Assembly: GCA_040221975.1 (NCBI GenBank)
Contig: JAVJWR010000016.1
Span: 18,368 to 82,367 of the forward strand
DNA length: 64,000 nucleotides
Reading direction: 5' to 3'
DNA from: Haliea sp040221975
Lineage (GTDB): Bacteria > Pseudomonadota > Gammaproteobacteria > Pseudomonadales > Halieaceae
The notes under the pieces are model-generated. The model saw only the letters and a program-made list of their open reading frames with translations. It had not been told where the DNA came from and did no database searches. The position numbers and the translations under genes are program-made. This document shows positions 18,701-26,012 of the stretch, in pieces (within the stretch, counting starts at the first letter, position 1; each line of letters starts with the position of its first letter).

Positions 18701-21325
18701 GCGAGCCTCCCTGCCGGCGAGGATTGCAGCTTCTCGGCGCAGGTGTCGTCAAAAATCGTCGACACCATCGTCAACCGGATTCCCCGTGACGCGATCTCGA
18801 CGGACCAGGCTGCGACCAACAGCACGACCTTCGCGGAAAGCAGCCTGAGCACGACCAGTGACTTCGGTATCAGCAAACAGTTCACGCCGAGGGTGGTTGG
18901 TGCGGATGAACGTTCGCGGCTGCGCATCGAGTTCCTCAATGGCGCGGATACGGCGATCACCAGCTTTTCACTGACTGACACCTATCCCGCCGGCCTCGTC
19001 AATGCACCGACACCCAACCCGATCACCAGCTGTGGGGCGGCCACAGTTACTCTGCCAGGCAGCGACAGCATTGCGATCGCGGGGGGCTCCCTGGGCGCTG
19101 CGGTAGGCGGCACTGCCACAAGCTGCTTCCTCGAAGTCGATGTAGTGGCGGCGACAGAGGGTACCTATACCAACACGATTCCGGCGAACTCGGCTATCGT
19201 CAACGGCGACCCGGTAGCACACCCGCCGGCAACCGGGGAACTGCAGGTGCGTCAGCGCATCATCGTCAACAAGGCCTTCAGCGGGCTCACCCTTGATGTC
19301 GGCAACCCCAATGGCTTTTCGACTGGCGTGGCCTCACGGCTCCCTGGCGCGGTCGCGCCGCTCACCATCCGCCTGCAGAACCCGAACACGATCGCACTTA
19401 CGGAAGTGACGTTCACGGATACGCTGCCGGATGACCTGGTGCTCGCAGTGCCGCCCAACCTGTCAACGGACTGCACAGACGGCGTAGTGAGCGGAAACGC
19501 CAACGGCCGGGACATTACCCTGGCGAGCGCCAGCCTCGCGCAGGCGGACAGTCCCGGCGACAGCTGTACCGTAACGGTCGATGTCTACTCGAACCTGGCG
19601 GGTACGTATACCAACGAGATTCCCGAAGGCGATGTCACAAGCTTCGAAGGCATCGACAATGCACCCGGCACGCAGGCGCAGATCGTGGTCAGCGAGCCGC
19701 CCGTGGTGCGCAAGGAATTTCTGCCACCGGTGACCGCCCCCGGCGTCTCCGCGACCCTGCGTATCATCCTCGAGAATGACAATGACACCCCGGCGACCCT
19801 GCAGGCCGACCTGGTCGACACGCTCCCCTCGACCCCCGGGGCGATGCAGCTAACCGACCCCCTGGTGCTGTCACTCGATCCCGACTGCCCGGCGCTAAGC
19901 GTGTCGGCCGCAGCCAATGCCAGCTCGGTGGCAATCGATTCGGGCTCCGTTCTCCCGCCAGGTGGCTGCACCATCACGGTCGACGTCACCGCGCCCGAGC
20001 CCGGGGACTACCTGAACGTCATACCGGTGGGGGCACTGCAAACATCTCTCGGCCCCAACGACCGGCGTGCCGAGGCAACCTTGCAGGCAAGTACCCTCGG
20101 CTACATCGCGGGCAAGGTATTCCTCGATAACCAGACGATTCCGGACGGTTCCTTCATCCCCGGGGATTCCAGCCCGCTCCCGGGCGTCGCCCTCGAGTTG
20201 CGGGACGGCGTTGACTGCGCGGGGCCGCTGCGCGCCACGACGGTGACAGATACCTCTGGCAACTACCTGTTCTCGGGGCTGAACGCCGGCAGCTACTCCG
20301 TCTGCCAGCCCGCCCAACCCCCGGAGACACTGAACAGCGTCACCACCCAAGGATCTATCGTACCTTACGCGGGGAGCACCGGGTCGCCGGGCGTGGCGGG
20401 CAACCCGTCTGCCACGAGCAGCCAGATCACCGGCATTACGCTCGGTGACAACGGCAATGCCGGTGAAGTCAGCGGCTCACCCGACAACAACTTCTCCGAG
20501 ATCCTGCCGGCCAGCGTGGCGGGCAACGTCTTCTTCGACGCCAACAACGACGGTATCTTCGATGCGAGCGAACCGGGCATCGGCGGCGTCACCATCGAAC
20601 TGACGGGCCCCGTCAGCCTGACCACGGTCACGGCCGCCAACGGCTCCTGGCGCTTCAGCGGCCTGCCTCCGGGAAACCATACTGTGAGGGAGCAACAGCC
20701 GGGTGGCTGGGTCGACGGGCTGGACCAGCTCGGTACAGTGGCCGGCTCGCCAGTCGGTGACGACTCGCTGTCCGATGTGTTCTCCGTGATCTCGCTGGGC
20801 CCCGGCAGTGCGGGAGTAAATTACAACTTCGGCGAGATCGCACCGGAGGCACTGCAAATCACGGCCAACGCCATATGCATTAATGATATCCCCTATGTCG
20901 ACTACGGCCTCGCCGGTTTCAGCGGTTCCTCGGCACCTGCGGTGACGATCCGCTGGATCACGCCCGGCGGGCGCGTGGCGGAGGAGCGCAACGGGCAACC
21001 CGGCACCGGCCTCGTCCTGTGGCCGGGTGCCTCCGTGGATGCCGGCGGTAATGGTACCGGCTGGCCAGGCTGGGCGTTCGTGGACGGCGCCTGGGTGCAG
21101 ATCCCCGACGACCGGCGCCCCGAGCTGACCTTCGAGGTCGAGTTCAACCCGGCGGGCAGCGTCACCGTCACCTATCCGCCGGCCACGCCGGCCTGTGCCG
21201 CGCAGCCGGAGGGAACGTTCCGCCAGGAGGACATCCCGGCCGTGCCGTTCTGGTGGCTCCTGCTCGCCGCCCTGGGTCTTGTCACCCTGGGCATGTCCCG
21301 CCTGGCCGCACCCCGCCAGGCATAA
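15785..21325 (+). CDS. Giant surface protein with ten DUF11-like repeats, two SdrD B-like domains and a C-terminal anchor
   Basis: 1846 residues. Residues ~1-36 form a signal peptide ending MLAQAQQ. Ten repeats of ~120-160 residues follow, each with a kind of TLTI..N pattern, then DTLP or DTFP, a CGG-type cysteine, a second cysteine (SCT or DCS), YTN.IP.G, and a closing KxF-type strand (SKTF, QKAF, SKLF, NKAF). Next are two SdrD B/Cna B-like domains starting IAGKVFLDNQT and VAGNVFFDANNDGIFD. The C-terminus IPAVPFWWLLLAALGL followed by arginine resembles an IPTL/PEP-CTERM-type sorting tail. AAGG precedes the ATG. It should be exported and surface-displayed, with an adhesive or structural role inferred from the domains. 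Coding is intact over 5.5 kb. Confidence 0.82.
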   Translation: MKPVQPRLKQMSAGRSISARVAALMLLSSASMLAQAQQNLNFAVTVNPGATPPNATTVFPGEITSVRVSLQNNGNTAITNASYNTTDSTVLPDSGSASLVVAGPGSTTCGGGTVTAVQGSGSIAFSGLSIPANDECYVDVPLLARSTNGSGTSLSYAIPAGEVAADGGANGSGGNQAYTVRAVSRPTVSKTFVGGSTLVLGSSARTLRVTITNSDPNIDLSGIAFTDTFPTAGGSAIIEPTGTAASGSCLVGAAVAALTTGAAAGVDISGVAVPAGSSCTIDIPIRGRQTDGSYQVSATNRIQASSFSSDQGLTPAGDATANVRVRSPLAVQKAFTPTILASGEQGQFTITLSNAANTPLTVVSFTDDPIGAPTGGLSIASPADISNSCGGSEALAGGGSGFTVSGFDIPAESSCTITVAFTGVVGSAETPVSYTNSIPEGAVQVTSPTGIVSQAESATVIVADRLRVLKSRSPSNAAPGDAVNYSVTIQNFSNGELAAVTLQDTLQNDSTLLMGGIYEPSVTPVGTCGPLATNGAATGDASINFTIGTVPARSAPDSAGECTVSFWAMIAPDATSSTSNQIEAGRVCFTEGGGQVCNGGASNTVSISFRSPVSFIKTIDGASATSKLEGVPARLRLELRNFAAEPLNSVVFSDTLPDDGPFQQLQVAAPANVSNSCGGTVTAVSGTSSVSLNSGTVPAVTGGGSPGVCAVEIDVVGPAGAYANTAEASGVRPNADGSSTNIGTLQDSATISYTPALDSSKLFTPASTSSGGLSTLELRFRNIDPSQPITGIEATDNLPAGMTVASPANAYSTCAGAPLISAAPGASTVSISGATLAPSSTCALLIDVVASGTSDWVNEIPPGGITADNGIVNSTTVTATLRYEPAGEPLISKSITPGTIAPGQTATLTVLITNDSAQDLTNLGLVDWFTVDGTEGAAPNGMYLAPAPEATTTCVGGIVTGAGGATSLRLSGASLPAGEDCSFSAQVSSKIVDTIVNRIPRDAISTDQAATNSTTFAESSLSTTSDFGISKQFTPRVVGADERSRLRIEFLNGADTAITSFSLTDTYPAGLVNAPTPNPITSCGAATVTLPGSDSIAIAGGSLGAAVGGTATSCFLEVDVVAATEGTYTNTIPANSAIVNGDPVAHPPATGELQVRQRIIVNKAFSGLTLDVGNPNGFSTGVASRLPGAVAPLTIRLQNPNTIALTEVTFTDTLPDDLVLAVPPNLSTDCTDGVVSGNANGRDITLASASLAQADSPGDSCTVTVDVYSNLAGTYTNEIPEGDVTSFEGIDNAPGTQAQIVVSEPPVVRKEFLPPVTAPGVSATLRIILENDNDTPATLQADLVDTLPSTPGAMQLTDPLVLSLDPDCPALSVSAAANASSVAIDSGSVLPPGGCTITVDVTAPEPGDYLNVIPVGALQTSLGPNDRRAEATLQASTLGYIAGKVFLDNQTIPDGSFIPGDSSPLPGVALELRDGVDCAGPLRATTVTDTSGNYLFSGLNAGSYSVCQPAQPPETLNSVTTQGSIVPYAGSTGSPGVAGNPSATSSQITGITLGDNGNAGEVSGSPDNNFSEILPASVAGNVFFDANNDGIFDASEPGIGGVTIELTGPVSLTTVTAANGSWRFSGLPPGNHTVREQQPGGWVDGLDQLGTVAGSPVGDDSLSDVFSVISLGPGSAGVNYNFGEIAPEALQITANAICINDIPYVDYGLAGFSGSSAPAVTIRWITPGGRVAEERNGQPGTGLVLWPGASVDAGGNGTGWPGWAFVDGAWVQIPDDRRPELTFEVEFNPAGSVTVTYPPATPACAAQPEGTFRQEDIPAVPFWWLLLAALGLVTLGMSRLAAPRQA

Positions 21326-21434
21326 TATCGGCCTGGTGGCAGGCAACAGGTGCCGGGCGTAGTTCCCAGGGCAGGAACGGCTCCGGCCGGGACGAGCGGC
21401 ACCGATCAGAGGTTCACAGCGTGGACAGGCACGC

Positions 21435-23855
21435 TCAGTGCAGCGCCTTCTCCCGCCGGTGTTCGTGGAACACGAACTCGAATACCTCCCTGTAGGTGCG
21501 CGCAAAATGCACCTGCAGCCCCTCGCGCAGATAATCCGGCAGCTCCTCGAAGTCGCGGCGGTTGGCGGCAGGCAGGATCAGCTCGGGGATCTTGATGCGC
21601 CGGGCCGCGATCACTTTTTCACGGATGCCGCCGACCGGCAGGACCTGACCGGTGAGGGTGAGTTCGCCGGTCATGGCCAGGGGACGCTTGATACGCTCCT
21701 TGCGCGCCAGAGAGATCAGGGCAGTGGCCATGGTGATGCCGGCGCTGGGGCCATCCTTGGGCGTGGCGCCCTCGGGGACGTGCAGGTGTACCAGACTGGT
21801 GTCGAAGAAATCGAGGTCGCAGCCGTAATCCCTGAGGTGGGCGACAACGTAGCTGTAGGCAATGTCCGCCGACTCCTTCATGGTGTCACCGAGGCGGCCA
21901 GTAAGCTTGAAGCCGCGATTCAGCGTATGTACCTGGGAGGACTCGATGGCCAGGGTGGCGCCGCCCATGGCGGTCCACGCGAGACCAGTGGCGACGCCGG
22001 GGCCGCGCAGCAGTTTTTCCGCCTGAAACACGGGCTGGCCGAGCAGGCTCTCGATATCCTTCTTGCCCACGCGGATGCGCTCCTCGCGACCCTCGACCAG
22101 GTCCACTATGGACTTGCGGATTATGCGGGCCAGCTGTTTCTCGAGGTTCCTGACCCCGGCTTCACGGCAGTAGCTCTCGATCACGAATTTCAGGGCGGCG
22201 TCGTTGATCTTCAACTGCTCGTCCTGCAGGCCGTGGCGCTCCAGCAGCCGCGGCCAGAGGTGGTTCCTGGCAATGGCGAGTTTTTCCTCGGCGATATAGC
22301 CCGCCAGGCGCAGAGATTCCATCCGGTCCAGGAGCGGGCCGGGAATGGTATCGAGCTGGTTGGCAGTACAGATGAACAGTACTTTGGAGAGATCAACCCG
22401 CAGGTCCAGGTAGTGATCGAGGAATTCGCTGTTCTGCTCCGGGTCCAGCACCTCGAGCAGGGCCGACGCCGGGTCGCCCTGGAAGGAGGCACCGATCTTG
22501 TCGATCTCATCCAGCATGATCACGGGGTTGGACACCTTGACCTCTTTCAGGGCCTGCACGAACTTGCCGGGCATGGCCCCGATATAGGTGCGGCGGTGGC
22601 CCTTGATCTCGGCTTCGTCACGCATGCCGCCGAGGCTGAAGCGGTAGAATTCGCGTCCCAGGGCCTCCGCAACCGAGCGGCCGATGCTGGTCTTGCCGAC
22701 ACCGGGCGGCCCCACCAGCAACAGGATGGAGCCGGCGATCTCGCCCTTGAAGGCGCCCACCGCGAGGAACTCGAGGATCCGCTGCTTGACGTCCTCAAGG
22801 CCGTCGTGATGCGCGTTCAGGACCTTGCGCGCATGCTTCAGTTCCAGCTTGTCCGCAGAGGTCACGCCCCAGGGCACCTGGGTGGCCCAGTCCAGATAGT
22901 TGCGGGTAACACCGTATTCGGGCGATCCGGTTTCCAGCACAGACAGTTTCTGCAGTTCGTCATCGATACGCTTTTGCACCGCTTCCGACGGCTGCAGCGC
23001 AGCCATCCTCTCCTCGAACAGCTCAATATCCGTGCTGCGGTCGTCCTTGGAGATACCCAGTTCCTTCTGGATCACCTTCAGCTGCTCCCGCAGGAAGAAC
23101 TGGCGCTGCTGCTCGGAGACTTTCTCGTTCACCTGGCTGCTGATCTGGCCCTGCAGCTCCGCGACTTCCCGTTCCCGACGCAGCAGCACCAGCACTTTCT
23201 CCATCCGCGCCAGCAGCGGCAGGGTATCGAGAATTTCCTGCAGCTGGTCACCCTTGGCGGTGGTCAGGGCGGCAGAGAAGTCCGCCAGCAGGCTGGGCTG
23301 GTTGGGATTGAAGTTGGCCAGGTACTGCTTCAGCTCCTCGCTGTACAGCGGGTTCAGGGGCAGCAGCTCCTTGATCTCCTTGATCAGAGCCATGCCGTAG
23401 GCCTTGATCTCGTCGCTGTCACTGTCGCCCTGACTGCGGGGATACTCGACCTGTACCCGGTAGGGGGCGGTATCCGTCAGCCAGCGCACAATGCGGAAAC
23501 GCTTGACGCCCTGAGCCAGGAAATGGCCGGGGGTATCGACGCCCGGGGGCCGGTGCAGGCGCACCACGCAGCCGATGTCGGGAAACTGGCGTCGGTCGAT
23601 ATTGTCCGCCGTGTGTTGATCGACATAGCTGAGGCCCAGCAGGCCATGACCCTCGGCCGCAACCGCCTCCAGGGTGGAAGCCCACTCATTGGGATTGATC
23701 GCCACCGGCTGCACCTGGCCGGGAAAAAACGGGCGGTGGGGTATGGGAATCAGGTACAGGGTATCTGGCAGGACGTCGTTGGCAATCGCGGGCGAGTGCC
23801 GGGACCCCGCCCGGTTGCCGGTGGTGTTGTCCTGGGACTGCTGGCCGTCACTCAT
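21435..23855 (-). CDS. lon: ATP-dependent protease Lon
   Basis: 806 residues in the classic LonA order: N-terminal substrate-binding LON domain (LIPIPHRPFFPGQVQPV near 33), coiled region, AAA+ domain with Walker A GPPGVGKTS near 380 and the GGMRDEAEIKGHRRTYIGAMPG pore region, then the serine-lysine protease with PKDGPSAGI (catalytic Ser) and GIREKVIAARR (catalytic Lys). Lon degrades damaged and regulatory proteins such as SulA-type inhibitors. It is transcribed leftward, divergent from the aminotransferase gene at 24021. The N-domain sequence deviates from E. coli Lon, suggesting a second Lon type common in some Gammaproteobacteria; that is inference. Confidence 0.95.
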   Translation of the reverse strand: MSDGQQSQDNTTGNRAGSRHSPAIANDVLPDTLYLIPIPHRPFFPGQVQPVAINPNEWASTLEAVAAEGHGLLGLSYVDQHTADNIDRRQFPDIGCVVRLHRPPGVDTPGHFLAQGVKRFRIVRWLTDTAPYRVQVEYPRSQGDSDSDEIKAYGMALIKEIKELLPLNPLYSEELKQYLANFNPNQPSLLADFSAALTTAKGDQLQEILDTLPLLARMEKVLVLLRREREVAELQGQISSQVNEKVSEQQRQFFLREQLKVIQKELGISKDDRSTDIELFEERMAALQPSEAVQKRIDDELQKLSVLETGSPEYGVTRNYLDWATQVPWGVTSADKLELKHARKVLNAHHDGLEDVKQRILEFLAVGAFKGEIAGSILLLVGPPGVGKTSIGRSVAEALGREFYRFSLGGMRDEAEIKGHRRTYIGAMPGKFVQALKEVKVSNPVIMLDEIDKIGASFQGDPASALLEVLDPEQNSEFLDHYLDLRVDLSKVLFICTANQLDTIPGPLLDRMESLRLAGYIAEEKLAIARNHLWPRLLERHGLQDEQLKINDAALKFVIESYCREAGVRNLEKQLARIIRKSIVDLVEGREERIRVGKKDIESLLGQPVFQAEKLLRGPGVATGLAWTAMGGATLAIESSQVHTLNRGFKLTGRLGDTMKESADIAYSYVVAHLRDYGCDLDFFDTSLVHLHVPEGATPKDGPSAGITMATALISLARKERIKRPLAMTGELTLTGQVLPVGGIREKVIAARRIKIPELILPAANRRDFEELPDYLREGLQVHFARTYREVFEFVFHEHRREKALH

Positions 23856-23938
23856 GCATGGCTACCTGTTCTGGTTTGATTCCGGGTCCAGCAGATATGG
23901 GCCCGGGTCGCGGAATTTCAAGCAAGCGGCGCAGCGGG

Positions 23939-23944
23939 TATACT
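23939..23944 (+). promoter_or_regulatory. Putative -10 box of the aminotransferase gene
   Basis: TATACT at 23939-23944 lies 77 bp upstream of the GTG start at 24021, with a weak -35-like TTTCAA 17 bp before it. A transcript starting just downstream would carry the strong hairpin at 23958-23995 in its leader. Confidence 0.4.
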
Positions 23945-23957
23945 TGCCGCATTCTTC

Positions 23958-23995
23958 GGGGTGCCCGGCGAGGGGCGCGCCTCGCCGGGCGCCCC
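23958..23995 (+). promoter_or_regulatory. 16-bp stem-loop in the leader of the aminotransferase gene
   Basis: The arm at 23958-23973 (GGGGTGCCCGGCGAGG) pairs with 23980-23995 (CCTCGCCGGGCGCCCC) over 16 bp with a single G-U wobble and a 6-base loop (GGCGCG). It lies between the predicted -10 box and the ribosome-binding site AGGAG. There is no U-run after it, so it is not a standard intrinsic terminator. It could be a stability or attenuation structure or a decayed repeat. Confidence 0.5.
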
Positions 23996-24020
23996 ATCAC
24001 GACCCATACAGGAGCTCAAT

Positions 24021-25304
24021 GTGCATATTGAACAGGCAGCCGAGGCCGAGCTGCGTGAACAGCTGGCCAACTTGCACGACCACTACGACCAGCTGGCGGC
24101 CAGGGGCCTGAGCCTGGACCTGACCCGGGGCAAGCCAGGTGCGGCGCAGTTGGCCCTGTCCGATGCCCTGGACGGCATCCTCGACGGCAACTACCGCGCC
24201 GACGACGGCACTGACGCGCGCAACTATGGCGGCCTGGATGGACTGCCCGAGGCCAGGGCTCTGTTCGGCGCCGTTCTCGGCACCGTGCCGGAGGAAACCC
24301 TGGTCGGCGGCAGCAGCAGCCTGACCCTGATGTACCAGGTGCTGGAATTCGCCCTGCGCGAGGGCCTGCGCGGCGCGGAGTCGGCCTGGTCCAATGCCGA
24401 CCAGGTGAAGTTCCTGTGCCCGGTGCCGGGTTATGACCGCCACTTTTCCATCTGCGAGTACCTGGGGATCGAGATGGTACCGGTGCGCCTGCTGGAGACC
24501 GGCCCCGACATGGACGAGGTGGAAAGCCTGGTCGCCGCGGACCCCGATATCAAGGGTATCTGGTGCGTGCCGCGCTTCTCCAATCCCACCGGCTGCGTCT
24601 ACAGCAGCAACACGGTGGAGCGGATGGCGCGGCTGCCCAAGCTTGCCTCGGGCCAGTTCATCGTCATGTGGGACAACGCCTACGCGGTGCACAAGCTGTA
24701 CGAGGATGCGGCGCCGCTGGCCAGTATCAGCGACCATGCGCGCCAGTTCGAGACCATGGACGGCATCTTCCAGTTCGGCTCCACCTCCAAGGTCACCTTC
24801 GCCGGCGCCGGGGTTGCCTTCGTCGGCAGCAGCGAGCGCAACCTGTCCACCTTCAAGGCTCATCTGGCATTCCAGACCATCGGCCCGGACAAGGTCAACC
24901 AGCTGCGTCATGTGCGCTTTCTGCGCGACAGCGACACCCTCGCCGCGCACATGGAGCAGCACGCAGCGCTACTGCGCCCGCGCTTTGAAGCGGTACTGGA
25001 CACGCTGGAGCAGGAGCTGGGTGGAACCGGCATGGGCACCTGGACCCGCCCTCGGGGCGGCTATTTCATCAGCTTCGACACCTTGCCGGGGCTGGCCTCG
25101 GAGATTGTCGAACTGGCCGCCAGGGTGGGGGTCAAGCTGACCCCGGCGGGCGCGACCTTCCCCTATGGACGGGACCCGGAAGACCGCAATATCCGCCTGT
25201 CGCCCAGTTTCCCGGCGCTGGAGGATGTGCAGACCTGTGCTGAAGTTTTCACTCTCTGCGTCAAGATTGCCTCGATCAAACACAAGCTAGGCGGAAGCGT
25301 GTAG
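24021..25304 (+). CDS. Aspartate aminotransferase-like PLP enzyme (Asp_aminotransf/PF12897 type)
   Basis: 427 residues from a GTG at 24021. The start is decided by AGGAG at 24011-24014, 6-7 bp upstream; the in-frame ATG at 23961 lies within a hairpin and has no ribosome-binding site. Motifs are LDLTRGKPG near 30, NYGGLDGLPEAR, FLCPVPGYDRHF, SNPTGCVYS, MWDNAYAVHKL and the lysine-bearing FGSTSKVTFAGAG. This pattern belongs to the aspartate aminotransferase group named PF12897, found in actinobacteria and many proteobacteria, rather than to AspC. Substrates are probably aspartate and 2-oxoglutarate. It is divergent from lon. Confidence 0.85.
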   Translation: MHIEQAAEAELREQLANLHDHYDQLAARGLSLDLTRGKPGAAQLALSDALDGILDGNYRADDGTDARNYGGLDGLPEARALFGAVLGTVPEETLVGGSSSLTLMYQVLEFALREGLRGAESAWSNADQVKFLCPVPGYDRHFSICEYLGIEMVPVRLLETGPDMDEVESLVAADPDIKGIWCVPRFSNPTGCVYSSNTVERMARLPKLASGQFIVMWDNAYAVHKLYEDAAPLASISDHARQFETMDGIFQFGSTSKVTFAGAGVAFVGSSERNLSTFKAHLAFQTIGPDKVNQLRHVRFLRDSDTLAAHMEQHAALLRPRFEAVLDTLEQELGGTGMGTWTRPRGGYFISFDTLPGLASEIVELAARVGVKLTPAGATFPYGRDPEDRNIRLSPSFPALEDVQTCAEVFTLCVKIASIKHKLGGSV

Positions 25305-25312
25305 GAACACAG

Positions 25313-25460
25313 CCCTTGTGGGAGCGCACTCTGTGCGCGATCGCCCGCGGACAAGGTGAATGGCCGCGCAGCGGCCAGAGAGGGTGGCCTGGGCCACGAG
25401 GTGAATGGCCGCGCAGTGGCCAGAGAGGGTGGCCTGGGCCAGCGGGCTCCTACAGGTGGG
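25313..25460 (+). repeat. REP/BIME-like palindromic repeat between convergent genes
   Basis: The gap between two gene 3' ends holds a forward REP-like core CCTTGTGGGAGCGCACTCTG with a GCGCAC-TCT-GTGCGC hairpin (25324-25338) and an opposing core that on the minus strand reads CCTGTAGGAGCCCGCTGG. Between them are two direct 45-bp copies, 25356-25400 and 25401-25445, that differ at one internal base and at the last bases. Each contains further palindromes such as TGGCCG-CGCAG-CGGCCA. This matches the layout of gammaproteobacterial bacterial interspersed mosaic elements. Confidence 0.65.
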
Positions 25461-25467
25461 CGCGGGG

Positions 25468-25812
25468 TCAGTCGTCGTGGCTGGGCTGGGGCTGCATCCC
25501 CGACAGGGGGAAGTTGGCCACGTTGCTGCGTGTGCCGGGGGCGGCATCCGAGATCTTGCCGGTGCCTTCCTTGTCCACCTCATCGATGCGGATAATGGCC
25601 TGCAGCGGGATATAGCTGCGCTTGACGCCGTTGAACTCAAGCTTCAGTTTTTCTTCGCTGGGGTCCACCAGAATCTGCGAGCGCTCGCCGAAAATGAATT
25701 CCTCGATCTCGATAAAACCCCACATGTCACTCTGATAGATCTGGCGCGCGAACACTTCGAACACCTGGTTGGCGTTGTGGAAAATCACCTTGTAGACGGG
25801 TTGGCTGGCCAT
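25468..25812 (-). CDS. DUF1820 family protein
   Basis: 114 residues beginning MASQPVYKVIFHNANQVFEV and containing IYQSDMWGFIEIEEFIFGER and the RSYIPLQAIIRIDEVDKEG segment, which are the conserved core of DUF1820, a small cytosolic family found widely in Gammaproteobacteria and of unknown function. The ATG at 25812 has GAGGAC just upstream; an upstream in-frame start at 25971 would run across the miaB promoter. It is divergent from miaB. The last ~25 residues after the conserved core are variable and proline-rich. Confidence 0.85.
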   Translation of the reverse strand: MASQPVYKVIFHNANQVFEVFARQIYQSDMWGFIEIEEFIFGERSQILVDPSEEKLKLEFNGVKRSYIPLQAIIRIDEVDKEGTGKISDAAPGTRSNVANFPLSGMQPQPSHDD

Positions 25813-25948
25813 GAAGTCCTCGTGGGCCGCTCCGGCTGGCGGCCCCGCTGGAAGTGCGCCGGATTTGAGGGGCGCCAATGGTATCACTCTGGGGCCAGAA
25901 TTCCAGTACTTGCGCGCCCTGCTGCTAGGTTTCATGCTGCCAAGTCTG

Positions 25949-25954
25949 TATAAT
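25949..25954 (+). promoter_or_regulatory. Putative -10 box of the miaB operon
   Basis: A consensus TATAAT at 25949-25954 lies 58 bp before the GTG start of miaB. The matching -35 position (about 25926-25931) is poor. It is the best candidate promoter for the miaB-phoH-ybeY-corC-lnt series. Confidence 0.45.
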
Positions 25955-26012
25955 CCACGCCCCTTTTCCACAACACGGCAAACAAGGTGCCCGCGGGCAC
26001 CAACGAGGCGCA

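Noticed and set aside
21362..21378. GTTCC/GGAAC hairpin between the giant gene and lon, considered as a terminator
   Set aside because: Only a 5-bp stem with no U-run; expected by chance.
25356..25445. Two 45-bp repeats considered as a minimal CRISPR array
   Set aside because: The copies are directly adjacent with no spacer, consist of short palindromes, and no cas gene is near.
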